Of a stretch of 41,599 bases of DNA, positions 8,979-17,548 are shown piece after piece. The DNA comes from Bacteroidota bacterium (lineage in GTDB: Bacteria; Bacteroidota; Rhodothermia; Rhodothermales; UBA10348). Below the pieces are notes generated by a model. That model did not search any database, was not told where the DNA came from, and saw nothing but the letters and a program-made list of their open reading frames with translations. A program made the position numbers and the translations under genes. The stretch covers positions 1-41,599 of the forward strand of contig JADFHF010000033.1 in NCBI GenBank assembly GCA_022567305.1. Direction: 5' to 3'. Numbering within the stretch: the stretch's first letter is position 1; the number at the start of each line of letters is the position of its first letter.

Positions 8979-10328
8979 TCATACGGAAGGGTTGCCGACT
9001 GGATGCATCCAGGCACCCTCGGCATAACGATTTTGCAGTCGGCCAGGTACGGAAAACAGTGTTTCCGTGTAAGAGTACGCTGATTGCACCCGGTCAATAA
9101 TTATTTCTATTCGGTCTTCGCTTGAGGCATGAAGCTCAAACAGTGGCTCTCCCGATGCAATAGAGTCGGACTCCTTCTTTAATAGATAGATCCCGGCGAG
9201 AGAATCGACCACGTCTTCCTTATGGCTTCTCCCGGCACCCAGGTCTACACACGCGCGTCCAATTTCGAGAGCATTAATAGTATCTACGTACGGACCGGAT
9301 TCTTCTGGCGCCGTTACAACGCGAACTACGCCCGAGTGACTCCTCAATTCTGGATGATCTAGCACAGAGGGATCGCCGCCTTGGGCTTCTACGAGTTTAA
9401 CGAGCATTTCAAAAGCATTTCCCGAAGATATCGCCCTCTGTGCCATTTCCGTTGCTGACTCGATCGTTTCGGCCCGCCCGCCCAGAACAATCATTTCGGC
9501 GGCTAGCATCAAGGTAACCTCCATAAGGTCAGGCACCGTCTCTCCCCGCAGGCATGCGATCGACTCCGCCATCTCAGGCCAGTTGCCCACTGCATGACCG
9601 AGCGGCGAAGACATGTCGGTCATCCAGGCAACCGTCTTCTTGCCGAAGCGCTCCCCGATAGCCACCAATTTCTCTGCCAGAGCCCGCGCCGAGGATTCTT
9701 CGCGCATGAACGCACCGGACCCACATTTTACATCCAGAACCAGCGCGTCGCATCCTTCTGCCAGTTTCTTGCTCATGATAGACGCGGCGATGAACGGGAT
9801 GAACTCGACCGTACCCGTCACGTCTCGCAGCGCGTACAGTTTTCGATCAGCCGGAGCGATATCCTGGGTTTGGCCGATCATCACGACGCCAATACGCTCC
9901 AACTGCTCTCGGTAAGCCCGTGTGTCCATGTTGGTCGAGAAACCGGGAATGGATTCGAGTTTGTCGAGTGTTCCGCCTGTGTGCCCCAATCCGCGACCGG
10001 ATATCATCGGAACAGGTACGCCGCAGGACGCCACCAAGGGGGCCAAGATCAAAGATACTTTGTCGCCGACTCCACCCGTCGAGTGTTTGTCGACTTTGAT
10101 GCCGGGCACGGAACTCAAGTCGATCCGCTCCCCCGAAGAGAGCATCGCATCCGTCAGCGCGACCGCTTCTTCGTCCGACATTCCATTCAGAAAGGAAGCC
10201 ATCAGAAACGCGCTCATCTGGTAATCCGGAACGTCACCGGCCGTGTACGAGTCAATCAGAGCATGAATCTGTGCAGGCTCAAGCTGCCCTCCGTCTCGCT
10301 TTGTCAATATGAGCTCGACTACATTCAT
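8979..10328 (-). CDS. deoA: Thymidine/pyrimidine-nucleoside phosphorylase
   Basis: Phosphorolysis of thymidine (and perhaps uridine) to the free base and (deoxy)ribose-1-phosphate, a cytosolic salvage step. The 449-residue protein carries the family signature SGRGLGHTGGTLDKLESIPG, the phosphate-binding KVDKHSTGGVGDKVSL, and DVTGTVEFIPFIAASIMSKK, plus the Lys-rich DVKCGSGAFM block. Sequence alone does not separate DeoA from the broader-specificity Pdp subgroup. The start ATG 10328 fits the family N-terminus (MNVVELILTKRDGGQL). It is upstream of pspA on the same strand with a 120-bp gap that could hold a pspA promoter. Confidence 0.93.
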   Translation of the reverse strand: MNVVELILTKRDGGQLEPAQIHALIDSYTAGDVPDYQMSAFLMASFLNGMSDEEAVALTDAMLSSGERIDLSSVPGIKVDKHSTGGVGDKVSLILAPLVASCGVPVPMISGRGLGHTGGTLDKLESIPGFSTNMDTRAYREQLERIGVVMIGQTQDIAPADRKLYALRDVTGTVEFIPFIAASIMSKKLAEGCDALVLDVKCGSGAFMREESSARALAEKLVAIGERFGKKTVAWMTDMSSPLGHAVGNWPEMAESIACLRGETVPDLMEVTLMLAAEMIVLGGRAETIESATEMAQRAISSGNAFEMLVKLVEAQGGDPSVLDHPELRSHSGVVRVVTAPEESGPYVDTINALEIGRACVDLGAGRSHKEDVVDSLAGIYLLKKESDSIASGEPLFELHASSEDRIEIIIDRVQSAYSYTETLFSVPGRLQNRYAEGAWMHPVGNPSV

Positions 10329-10802
10329 ATCGTCTTTACACTATGCAGTACAGGGATTTATGGATTATCGTATTTCCATGGGTAAAGGATATGGTAAAAG
10401 TTTTAATTTTGAATTTTCGATCCGACCGTAGCGCACAAATAGGAATGTACTTTTCCTGTTTCCGATTCCGTTATGGTTCATTCACGCCTCCCCTAATTCA
10501 CTTTCGTACCTATTGCAACCCAAGTTACACTTAGCCTCATACCCCGAACCCTCCGATTAAAAGTTAGCGGCTACCTATTCTGGATCAATCACTTCGGAGA
10601 AGAAAGAACAGATTTCGACAAAGCCAGGAATCTCATTACCGAATCCATTACCGAAATTATTCGCCCTCTCCCCTACCGTGAACGATCCGGAATTATGGTA
10701 AGTCTCGGCACTTTAAGCCAAGCGACTCGGTCACGCGAATCGGTGAATAGACGGTAACCCATTGTCTCTCCCGTCAGTCTAAAGAATAAATAGGATGGAA
10801 TC
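10329..10802. other. 474-bp intergenic region between divergent deoA and secreted-protein gene
   Basis: No convincing gene on either strand. It should hold the two divergent promoters, but I cannot place them with confidence. A short internal direct repeat (ATTACCGAA twice, spaced 12 bp, around 10637-10657) is visible. One + strand frame stays open from about 10498 to 10755 without any likely start codon and resembles nothing I know. Confidence 0.5.
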
Positions 10803-11441
10803 ATGCGTTTGTTATTAGGAACTTTCACGACGGTTCTGGTCATCGCATCAGTAGATCTCGTAAAGGCTCAAGAAGCTAATTCAACGGACTACGTCCGACT
10901 CGATGAAAACGAAGAGATACGTTTGGCACGGAGTGCAGCCCCCGATGTCGTTTCGGCTGAAGCCGCAATCTGGGTACTTCGTGACAACGGGTATGAAATC
11001 GCAATTCAAGGAACGAACGAAAACGAGTGCTTCGTCGCTCGTAGTATGCCAATGAGCCTGGAGCCCGTTTGCTACGATGCCGAAGCGGCGGCCACGATTC
11101 TCCCGTGGGAGTTCAGGTACTTCGAATTACGAACAGGCGGAAAATCGTCGGAAGAAAGAGAGCGCATCCTGGCTGAACTCATCGGATCTGGTGAGTTGCC
11201 GATGCCAAAGCGACCGGCAATGTCGTACATGATGTCGTCCGCGCAGCGTCTTTACGATTCGGAAAGCGGAAGAAGTGCGGGTAACTGGAAGCCCCATCTG
11301 ATGCTGTACATTCCGTATCTCACAGACAAGGATATGGGTCTTATGGAAAGTACACCCACATTGCAGGTAGCTCGTTCTGGAACTCCGGTAGCTTACCTTG
11401 TGATCGTGGTGCCCGAGTTTGTCGATCCTAAGCCGGAATAG
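10803..11441 (+). CDS. Exported protein of unknown function upstream of an ECF sigma factor
   Basis: 212 residues. The N-terminus is a Sec signal peptide (MRLLLGTFTTVLVIASVDL, likely cleavage after VKA before QE). The mature protein has no recognised domain. Two Cys (in NENECFVAR and LEPVCYD) could form a disulfide outside the cytoplasm. An AGGATGG (10792-10798) precedes the ATG. It ends 49 bp before the likely sigma-factor start, and the sigma and anti-sigma genes follow on the same strand, so the three may form one unit. The protein could be a target or an input of the sigma system; this is inference from position only. Confidence 0.75.
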   Translation: MRLLLGTFTTVLVIASVDLVKAQEANSTDYVRLDENEEIRLARSAAPDVVSAEAAIWVLRDNGYEIAIQGTNENECFVARSMPMSLEPVCYDAEAAATILPWEFRYFELRTGGKSSEERERILAELIGSGELPMPKRPAMSYMMSSAQRLYDSESGRSAGNWKPHLMLYIPYLTDKDMGLMESTPTLQVARSGTPVAYLVIVVPEFVDPKPE

Positions 11442-11490
11442 TTCGTTGGCGAGCTCATCGGAACCCGCTCTGAATGCGTCGCGTGAGCAC

Positions 11491-12075
11491 ATGAGGGTCG
11501 TCGACTCGAGGGGCCAGATCGATTCGAACTCCGACATAGAGCTCATGTCCCGGCTTCGCAGCGGAGATCTTCAGGCACTCGGAAGTCTGTTTCTGAGACA
11601 TCATGCGCGCGTGTACGAACTCTGTTTCCGTCTTTGCGGTGATAGCCAGACAGCGGATGATCTCGTTCAGGAGATCTTTCTTCGTGTACTCAGATACCGA
11701 AACAACTTTGCGGGAAAGGCGGCCTTCCCAACTTGGTTAAACCGGATTGCTCGAAACGTCTGTCTGGACCATTTTGCCAAGACAAAGCGAAGGCGGTCGG
11801 CCCAGTATCAGGCGCTGGAATCGCTCTCGGAGGAAACGGAATCGTCTATCGACTTCCCGGACGAGCGGCTGACCTTTCTCAATAAGGCTCTCATGGCGCT
11901 TCCTCTAGAGAAGCGAGAGGTTCTGATCCTTAGCCGCTACCATAGCCTCAGCTACGCGGAGATTGGAAAAGTCTGTAATTGCAGCGAATCAGCAGTGAAA
12001 GTTCGTGTTCATCGTGCGTTGCGTCAGTTACGGGATTTGTATTTCGAATTAGATCGAGAAAATGATGAAGTGTGA
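11491..12075 (+). CDS. ECF-type RNA polymerase sigma factor
   Basis: Alternative sigma-70-family factor of the extracytoplasmic-function class. Region 2 is clear (LFLRHHARVYELCFRL then DLVQEIFLRVLRY), and PTWLNRIARNVCLDHF marks the end of region 2. Region 4 is seen as LPLEKREVLILSRYHSL and then SYAEIGKVCNCSESAVKVRV, a helix-turn-helix for the -35 element. The ATG 11491 (MRVVDSRGQ) gives 194 residues, normal for ECF factors; an upstream TTG at 11419 would overlap the previous gene. The end overlaps the anti-sigma start by 14 bp, indicating translational coupling. Confidence 0.92.
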   Translation: MRVVDSRGQIDSNSDIELMSRLRSGDLQALGSLFLRHHARVYELCFRLCGDSQTADDLVQEIFLRVLRYRNNFAGKAAFPTWLNRIARNVCLDHFAKTKRRRSAQYQALESLSEETESSIDFPDERLTFLNKALMALPLEKREVLILSRYHSLSYAEIGKVCNCSESAVKVRVHRALRQLRDLYFELDRENDEV

Positions 12076-12763
12076 GTTAGCATCGGAACTGATCATTGAC
12101 CGCCTCACGGGAAACCTATCTGGTTCCGAGGAGAAAGAGCTGTCGGCTCATCTCGACAGTTGTGATTCCTGCCGGGAGGCGGCGAAACAACTTCGAACCA
12201 CATGGCTCGACCTGGGTCGTCTCTCCGTCCCGAGTCCACGTTCGGACGGCTTGAAGCGTCTCTCGGGGAGGTTATCGGTCGGCCGAATCGCTTCTCCTCG
12301 AAGAGTCGTAATCTCGCGAGTAGCAATTGCCGCTTCTCTAGGCGTAGCCATCCTAATCGGATACGTTACCGGACGGACTGCCTCCCCGCCTGCTAGTGAA
12401 TCCGTTGCAGGCTCAGAATTCATGTTCTTGCTGCGAGAGCCGGCCCAACCGCTCGAAGAGCTCGTAACAGCCGACATCACCGAAATCGTACGCGAATATC
12501 AGGATTGGGCAACTGATCTAGCAAGGGCTGGTCAGCTCATCGGAGCCCGAAAGCTCGCAGATGAACCGGATCTTTGGCTCGTCGGCACGTCTGGAAATCG
12601 AAGTGGCCCGAACCTGAACACGTGGCCGCGCATAAGCGGCTACTTTGTCGTCGCGGCCGCGGACCTAAATGCTGCGATTACGATCGCACGAAACAGCCCC
12701 CATCTCAAATACGGCGGAGCGATCGAGGTGCGATCGATTGACATGGTGGCAGGTGGCAATTAA
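12062..12763 (+). CDS. Transmembrane anti-sigma factor with extracytoplasmic YCII-like domain
   Basis: Residues 1-50 form a zinc-finger anti-sigma domain with the H-X3-C-X2-C motif (H30, C34, C37 in AHLDSCDSCREA), as in ZAS/RsrA-type factors. A single membrane helix follows at about 82-101 (VVISRVAIAASLGVAILIGY). The outer part (about 119-227) has the layout of a YCII-related (DGPF) domain. This shows as FMFLLRE, then EYQDWATDLARAGQLIGARK, then ISGYFVVAAADLNAAITIAR and a final GGAIEVRSI strand. The usual DGPF motif is replaced (SGPN). The start overlaps the sigma gene by 14 bp (ATGATG at 12062). It most likely holds the sigma factor inactive at the membrane; the ligand or signal is unknown. 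Confidence 0.87.
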   Translation: MMKCELASELIIDRLTGNLSGSEEKELSAHLDSCDSCREAAKQLRTTWLDLGRLSVPSPRSDGLKRLSGRLSVGRIASPRRVVISRVAIAASLGVAILIGYVTGRTASPPASESVAGSEFMFLLREPAQPLEELVTADITEIVREYQDWATDLARAGQLIGARKLADEPDLWLVGTSGNRSGPNLNTWPRISGYFVVAAADLNAAITIARNSPHLKYGGAIEVRSIDMVAGGN

Positions 12764-12970
12764 AGTACGGTTAGAGACGACGTTGACGGATCATCATATC
12801 GCGGGTTAGTACGAGAAAAGTGAATGGATCCATCCCTTCTTCGACGCAGAGCTCAACTCGATCATAGGACACGGTTTAGATGCGTTTCAGGTCCGAGTCA
12901 ATCTTCTTCTGCTATAGCTCAACGGTGTCGTTCTTTTATCAGCAATTCTTCAGACAATGCTCCGGCAACT

Positions 12971-13000
12971 AAAAAAGGCGATCTGCAGATACAGACCGCC
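12971..13000 (-). terminator. Rho-independent terminator of rpmE
   Basis: On the minus strand GGCGGTCTG (13000-12992) pairs with CAGATCGCC (12985-12977), a 9-bp stem with one G-U pair and a 6-nt loop. It is followed directly by TTTTTT (12976-12971). It lies 24 bp past the rpmE stop. Confidence 0.88.
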
Positions 13001-13024
13001 TCTCTAAACGGTGTGGACCGCTGG

Positions 13025-13255
13025 CTATTCCGCTTCAGTTTCCTCGGTTGCCTTTTTACCGTAACGACGGAGAAATTTCTCAACGCGTCCTGCGGTGTCC
13101 ACGTACTGTCGTCTGCCGGTGTAAAAGGGGTGGTTTGTTGAGTCTACTTCAGAAACGTAGTTCTCCCCTTTCATGGTCGAGCGAGTCGTAAACGTAGACC
13201 CGTCGGCAAGCGTCACCTTGATAAAATGATAATCGGGATGAATATCTTTCTTCAT
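13025..13255 (-). CDS. rpmE: 50S ribosomal protein bL31 (cysteine-free form)
   Basis: 76-residue large-subunit ribosomal protein. The start at ATG 13255 gives the canonical [19 protein letters not shown]. The conserved [20 protein letters not shown] is followed by a FLRRYGKK end and an acidic tail. An open frame continues 20 codons upstream but is not conserved-looking. The zinc-ribbon cysteines of classical bL31 are absent (VTLADG where VTCACG is usual, VDSTNHPF where CSNCHPF is usual). The protein therefore should not bind zinc, although its length is nearer the zinc-binding A type. Single-gene unit ending at the hairpin at 12971-13000. Confidence 0.94.
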   Translation of the reverse strand: MKKDIHPDYHFIKVTLADGSTFTTRSTMKGENYVSEVDSTNHPFYTGRRQYVDTAGRVEKFLRRYGKKATEETEAE

Positions 13256-13363
13256 AACAGACAAATAGTTCAAAAATCTATCAGATCCGGTCGTAGCCAA
13301 GCAATTTAAGAACAACCGCGAGAACTATCAATCGCCCTCCAGCTCATACGGCTTGATCCGGCA

Positions 13364-14569
13364 TTATTCTACTAACCAGGTATCGCCGGCGTGAAGCAAT
13401 TCTTCGATCGTCCCCTTCCCTACCTTTTTTATGACGGATTCGATCTGATTATGCAAAGTCTCCTCATACGTCTCACGCTGTTCTCGATAGAACACCCCAA
13501 ACGGTTGTGGAAGATCTTTACTCCAGAAAACGCGGCAAATGATCCCTGCTAAATCTCGATTGGTTTCGTCGTAAACCAGACAGTCGTCGACCGACCATTT
13601 GCCATTCGTGAGATCGATCGACTCAATCCGGAACCCGTCCAATCGCAGCCCTTTGTTTCCGTTGTCATACACAAGCGGTTTACCGTGTTCGATTTCAACC
13701 GTGCTCGCTGCTTTCGTGGCTTTTTCCGTGTACTCAAAGAAAGCACCATCATTAAAGATGTTGCAGTTCTGATATATCTCCAGAAACCCGGTCCCGGGAT
13801 GATCGTGAGCCTCGATAATCATCTCTCTCATGTGCTTTGGGTCGCGATCCATGGTTCGGGCCACAAATGTGGCCTCAGCACCCAGCACGAGAGCGATTGG
13901 ATTGAACGGATGATCGATCGAGCCAAAGGGCGTACTTTTGGTAATCTTTCCGACTTCTGACGTCGGGCTGTACTGCCCTTTTGTGAGCCCGTAAATCTGA
14001 TTGTTAAACATCAGGATCTGCAGATTCACGTTGCGCCGCATCAGGTGAATGATATGATTCCCGCCTATGGAAAGACTGTCCCCGTCTCCCGTCACAATCC
14101 AGACATCCAGTTCCGGCCGACTGGCTTTGAGTCCGGTAGCGATGGTCGGGGCGCGTCCATGTATGGAATGCATACCATACGTCTTCATGTAGTACGGAAA
14201 CCGACTTGAACAACCGATTCCACTGATGAAGACGACGTTTTCCTTGGGGACATCAAACTCGGGCATCAAACGCTGAACCGTCGCCAAAACGACGTAATCA
14301 CCGCAACCTGGGCACCACCTTACATCCTGATCGGAAGTAAAATCGGCCCGCGTCAGTTTTGATGGGCCCTCATCGATCACCGGCAGCGACACCGGCTCTC
14401 CACTACCCGGCTCTGCAGGTCTTTTCCCGGCAGGCTTTTTCATTCCCGGTGGCATCTTTGGCAAAGCCTTATCGGCAGGCGGCATCTTCGATGTGCTGGC
14501 CTTTATTCCAGGCGGCAATTGGGGCTTGCGCCCCGGTGGCTTCGAAGAGGGTCTGTCTTTATTTGACAT
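13364..14569 (-). CDS. korB: 2-oxoacid:ferredoxin oxidoreductase, beta subunit (KorB type)
   Basis: Thiamine-diphosphate-binding subunit of a 2-oxoacid (probably 2-oxoglutarate):ferredoxin oxidoreductase. The catalytic region begins at about residue 80 with VRWCPGCGDYVVL. It continues through GIGCSSRFPYYM and SIHGRAPTIATGLK to the Mg-ThDP motif VTGDGDSLSIGGNH followed by FNNQIYGLTKGQYSPTS. Ahead of it is a roughly 65-residue Pro/Lys-rich low-complexity extension with repeated PPG(M/I)K and KMPP units that standard KorB proteins lack. ATG 14569 (MSNKDRPSS) is the likely start; a TTG at 14617 would overlap korA. It follows korA by 40 bp and should be co-transcribed with it. Confidence 0.93.
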   Translation of the reverse strand: MSNKDRPSSKPPGRKPQLPPGIKASTSKMPPADKALPKMPPGMKKPAGKRPAEPGSGEPVSLPVIDEGPSKLTRADFTSDQDVRWCPGCGDYVVLATVQRLMPEFDVPKENVVFISGIGCSSRFPYYMKTYGMHSIHGRAPTIATGLKASRPELDVWIVTGDGDSLSIGGNHIIHLMRRNVNLQILMFNNQIYGLTKGQYSPTSEVGKITKSTPFGSIDHPFNPIALVLGAEATFVARTMDRDPKHMREMIIEAHDHPGTGFLEIYQNCNIFNDGAFFEYTEKATKAASTVEIEHGKPLVYDNGNKGLRLDGFRIESIDLTNGKWSVDDCLVYDETNRDLAGIICRVFWSKDLPQPFGVFYREQRETYEETLHNQIESVIKKVGKGTIEELLHAGDTWLVE

Positions 14570-14609
14570 GGTGTTCTTGTCTCTCTTAATACTCTCGGAT
14601 TCGTGTTGC

Positions 14610-16463
14610 CTAGCCAATCATCTCGGAAATCTTTTCTGAAATCTCACTCGCCCGGAAGGGCATACCTTGCACTTTATTCAACGCAGTCATGTCCAGAAGG
14701 AAACGGTCTCGAAGAATTTTGACCAATTGCCCGTTATTGAGCTCGGGTACCAACCACTTCTTATAGCGTGCAGCGATCTCTGCGAGTTCGTCCGTCAGCG
14801 GATTAAGAAATCGAAGATGCACGGCTCCGACGGAGAGTCCTCCATTCCGAGCCTTCGCTACGGCCGCTTCAATCGATCCCTTGGTTGATCCCCATCCAAT
14901 AATGAGAAGATCGCCAGAGTCTTCTCCAAAAATCTTTAGTGGTGTATGTTCGGCTTTAACCCGCTCGACTTTCTCAGCCCGTAAATCTGTCATGAGCTGA
15001 TGATTATCCGGCTCGTAGGACACGTTTCCGGAAATATTCTCCTTCTCAAGCCCACCGATACGATGTTCCAAGCCGGGTGTCCCGGGTGTTGCCCACGGTC
15101 TGGCCTGTGTTTGTTCGTCACGCAGATACGGAAGGAAGGCGTCCTCCCCATTCTCAGAGCTCTTCCGCCTAGCGGCAAACTTCACGTCGAAATCCGGTAG
15201 AGAGTCCGCCTCTGGAATCAGCCAAGGTTGGGCTCCATTGGCCAGGTAGCCATCTACGAGAAGAATGACGGGAGTCATATACTTGACCGCAATCCGACAC
15301 GCTTCGTATGCCGTCTCAAAACAGTCTCCCGGTGTGCTGGACGCGATGACCGGTAAAGGCGAATCGCCGTTTCTTCCGTACATCGCCTGGAGCAGGTCGC
15401 TCTGTTCGGTTTTGGTCGGTAGACCCGTTGATGGCCCACCCCGCATGACGTTGATGATGACGAGCGGAAGCTCAGCGATCAAGGCCAGGTTGGCTGCTTC
15501 GGTTTTTAAGGCCAGCCCCGGACCCGACGTACCTGTCACGCCCAAATTTCCACCAAAACTCGCACCAATGGCTGCTCCGATCGCCGCTATTTCATCTTCG
15601 GTCTGCATCGTGATGACGCCGTAGTTTTTATAGCGACTCAGTGCGTGCAAAAGATCCGAGGCCGGAGTGATCGGGTATGATCCATAAAAAATATTGAGCC
15701 CGCTTTTCTGGCTCGCCGCGACCAAGCCCATCGCCAGAGCCGTTATTCCTTGGATCGCTCGATATTTTCCGGGAGATAGGTCTGCCGGATTGACCTCGTA
15801 GCGGAATGCAAACTGCTCGGTGGTTTCGCCAAAATGATATCCTTTCCGGAGTAGCAGCAGGTTGGCATTCTTGATGGGCTCATTCTTTTCGAACTTCGTA
15901 GAAAGCCAGTCCTCCGCCGGCTTGATGGGTCGCGAGTACATCCAGAGCGCGAGCCCCAGAGCAAACATATTTTTTGATCGATCGATCTCCTTGCGAGTGA
16001 GATCCGAGTCTGCCAATGTCTCGCGTGTCAAACGTGTAAGCTCAACCGAGATCACGCGATATTTATCCAGAGACCCGTCTTCGAGCGGGTTCGATTCGAT
16101 GTTCGCCAGTTTAAAACCCTTTTGATTGAAGGAATTGATGTTCACGAGGATGGTGCCGCCAATCCGAACGCGTTCCAGATTTACGACAAGAGCAGCCGGG
16201 TTCATCGCTACCAACAAATCGACCTCGTCACCCGGTGTTCGGACGTCTGTAGACCCGAATTTCAACTGGTAGCCACTGACACCATACGTGGTCCCGGCCG
16301 GCGCACGGATTTCAGCCGGAAAGTCCGGAAGCGTTGCCAGATCGTTCATGGCATGGGCCGTCGCCAACGTAAACTGCGTCCCAGCCACCTGCATTCCGTC
16401 ACCCGAATCCCCGGCGAATAGAACCGTTGCTTCTGATATGGTCTCTACAGCTTTATTTGACAT
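14610..16463 (-). CDS. korA: 2-oxoacid:ferredoxin oxidoreductase, fused gamma-alpha subunit (KorA type)
   Basis: 617 residues from ATG 16463 (MSNKAVETIS); a GTG at 16475 would add four. The N-terminal gamma domain (about 10-190) starts with TVLFAGDSGDGMQVAGTQF. The alpha/pyrimidine-binding domain (about 225-560) has IFYGSYPITPASDLLHAL, then TQTEDEIAAIGAAIGASF with M in place of the first T. GVTGTSGPGLALKTEAANLA and VINVMRGGPSTGLPTKTEQS follow. This fused layout is typical of the two-subunit KorAB enzymes that reversibly link 2-oxoglutarate decarboxylation to ferredoxin. No ferredoxin or delta subunit is encoded beside it. sucA is also present in the window, so the enzyme probably complements the classical dehydrogenase. 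Confidence 0.94.
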   Translation of the reverse strand: MSNKAVETISEATVLFAGDSGDGMQVAGTQFTLATAHAMNDLATLPDFPAEIRAPAGTTYGVSGYQLKFGSTDVRTPGDEVDLLVAMNPAALVVNLERVRIGGTILVNINSFNQKGFKLANIESNPLEDGSLDKYRVISVELTRLTRETLADSDLTRKEIDRSKNMFALGLALWMYSRPIKPAEDWLSTKFEKNEPIKNANLLLLRKGYHFGETTEQFAFRYEVNPADLSPGKYRAIQGITALAMGLVAASQKSGLNIFYGSYPITPASDLLHALSRYKNYGVITMQTEDEIAAIGAAIGASFGGNLGVTGTSGPGLALKTEAANLALIAELPLVIINVMRGGPSTGLPTKTEQSDLLQAMYGRNGDSPLPVIASSTPGDCFETAYEACRIAVKYMTPVILLVDGYLANGAQPWLIPEADSLPDFDVKFAARRKSSENGEDAFLPYLRDEQTQARPWATPGTPGLEHRIGGLEKENISGNVSYEPDNHQLMTDLRAEKVERVKAEHTPLKIFGEDSGDLLIIGWGSTKGSIEAAVAKARNGGLSVGAVHLRFLNPLTDELAEIAARYKKWLVPELNNGQLVKILRDRFLLDMTALNKVQGMPFRASEISEKISEMIG

Positions 16464-16750
16464 CAACAAGCGCACTAATAAGGAATGAAACGACCTGCTG
16501 GTCTTGAAAGAGGCCTGAAATGCCCCGGAAGTGCAACGATTTGAGCTTCGTTGTTAACCCTGCCCCATAGTATACTTTAAGGACGATATAGTTGCGATTT
16601 TAATGTTTACAGTTCATCGACTCTTGTTCTGGACGTCGCGTTTGCGTGTTAACATATACACCGTCGAGTCCGTGGGCACACATGGCACTTCAATGGGTAA
16701 AATAGTACATTCCCAGCTCCAGCCCCTGGAATCGAATATTGTTACTTTCC

Positions 16751-17134
16751 ATGGTCCCGTACACATCCGTCACGGAAAACATTCGTGTCACGGTCCGACC
16801 GGTCTACCTCGACGGTCGGTCCGACTTGATGATGAAACGATTCGTTTTCGGATACTTCGTTCGAATCGAAAACAGAGGAATGGAAGACGTTCAGCTTCTC
16901 AAGCGCCACTGGTACATTCATGATGCCAATGACCGTGTCCAGGAAGTCGAAGGTGATGGCGTTATTGGAGTCCAGCCCGTTATTTCTCCCGGCGAAAAGC
17001 ACGAGTACAACTCGTTTTGTGTGCTCGAGACGTTTACGGGATTTATGGAGGGATATTATATGATGGAAACCAAGAATGGTGACCGATTCCACGTTGCCAT
17101 TCCGCGTTTCAACCTGTCGGCCGCGTCGAACTAG
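16751..17134 (+). CDS. apaG: ApaG domain protein (DUF525)
   Basis: A 127-residue ApaG protein, a fibronectin-III-like beta fold linked genetically to Co2+/Mg2+ handling; its biochemical role is not settled. Family features are VTENIRVTVRPVYL, then YFVRIENRGMEDVQLLKRHW, WYIHDANDRVQEVEGDGVIG and QPVISPGEKHEYNSF, with a final MEGYYMM block. The ATG at 16751 (MVPYTSVTEN) fits the family start; a TTG at 16739 would add four residues. It stands alone on the + strand and its stop lies 3 bp from the end of the convergent small gene at 17138. The 287 bp between it and korA hold no gene that I can see. Confidence 0.92.
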   Translation: MVPYTSVTENIRVTVRPVYLDGRSDLMMKRFVFGYFVRIENRGMEDVQLLKRHWYIHDANDRVQEVEGDGVIGVQPVISPGEKHEYNSFCVLETFTGFMEGYYMMETKNGDRFHVAIPRFNLSAASN

Positions 17135-17137
17135 ATT

Positions 17138-17503
17138 CTAAATCTGTTCGACATCAATGACCATCTCTGAGGTCGTCAACTGAATCGTTCGATCTTCGTT
17201 AGTCAATTGGAAGTCCGAAATCGCGTCCGGCAGTTCCTCTTTCGGGGTCTGCATATGAAACAGCGTGTCGAGAACAACATGCCAATCTTCCGGAGAAAGA
17301 TGAACGGTAGCTCGCCCTTCGTCCTCTACAAACGGAGCGTAGTCCAGCACTTTATTCAGGTGATTGATTCCCTGTATTCGATGCAAATTTTGGGGAACAT
17401 TCTGCATGAGCAAGAGCGCAGAGATTCGTAGATTGAATTCTGGATTATGGAGTCCGACGAATTGAGTCTGACCACGTCGGCACGAGTGATAGAATCGCGC
17501 CAT
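17138..17503 (-). CDS. Hypothetical protein, convergent with apaG
   Basis: Up to 121 residues, no recognised family. The C-terminal part looks like a genuine soluble domain: LHRIQGINHLNKVLDYAPF, then VHLSPEDWHVVLDTLFHM, then a beta-rich end (DRTIQLTTSEMVIDVEQI). The N-terminus is uncertain: an internal ATG at 17407 would give 90 residues. No convincing ribosome binding site is seen for either start. It is divergent from thyA with a 45-bp gap, so the two may share a control region. Confidence 0.55.
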   Translation of the reverse strand: MARFYHSCRRGQTQFVGLHNPEFNLRISALLLMQNVPQNLHRIQGINHLNKVLDYAPFVEDEGRATVHLSPEDWHVVLDTLFHMQTPKEELPDAISDFQLTNEDRTIQLTTSEMVIDVEQI

Positions 17504-17548
17504 CGGCCGTCTAGTCTATCCGCTTGAAATCTAAAAGATCCCTTCTTC

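Noticed and set aside
12824-13141. 105-codon + strand open frame between the anti-sigma gene and rpmE
   Set aside because: It runs antisense through the rpmE terminator and coding region and has no protein-like pattern.
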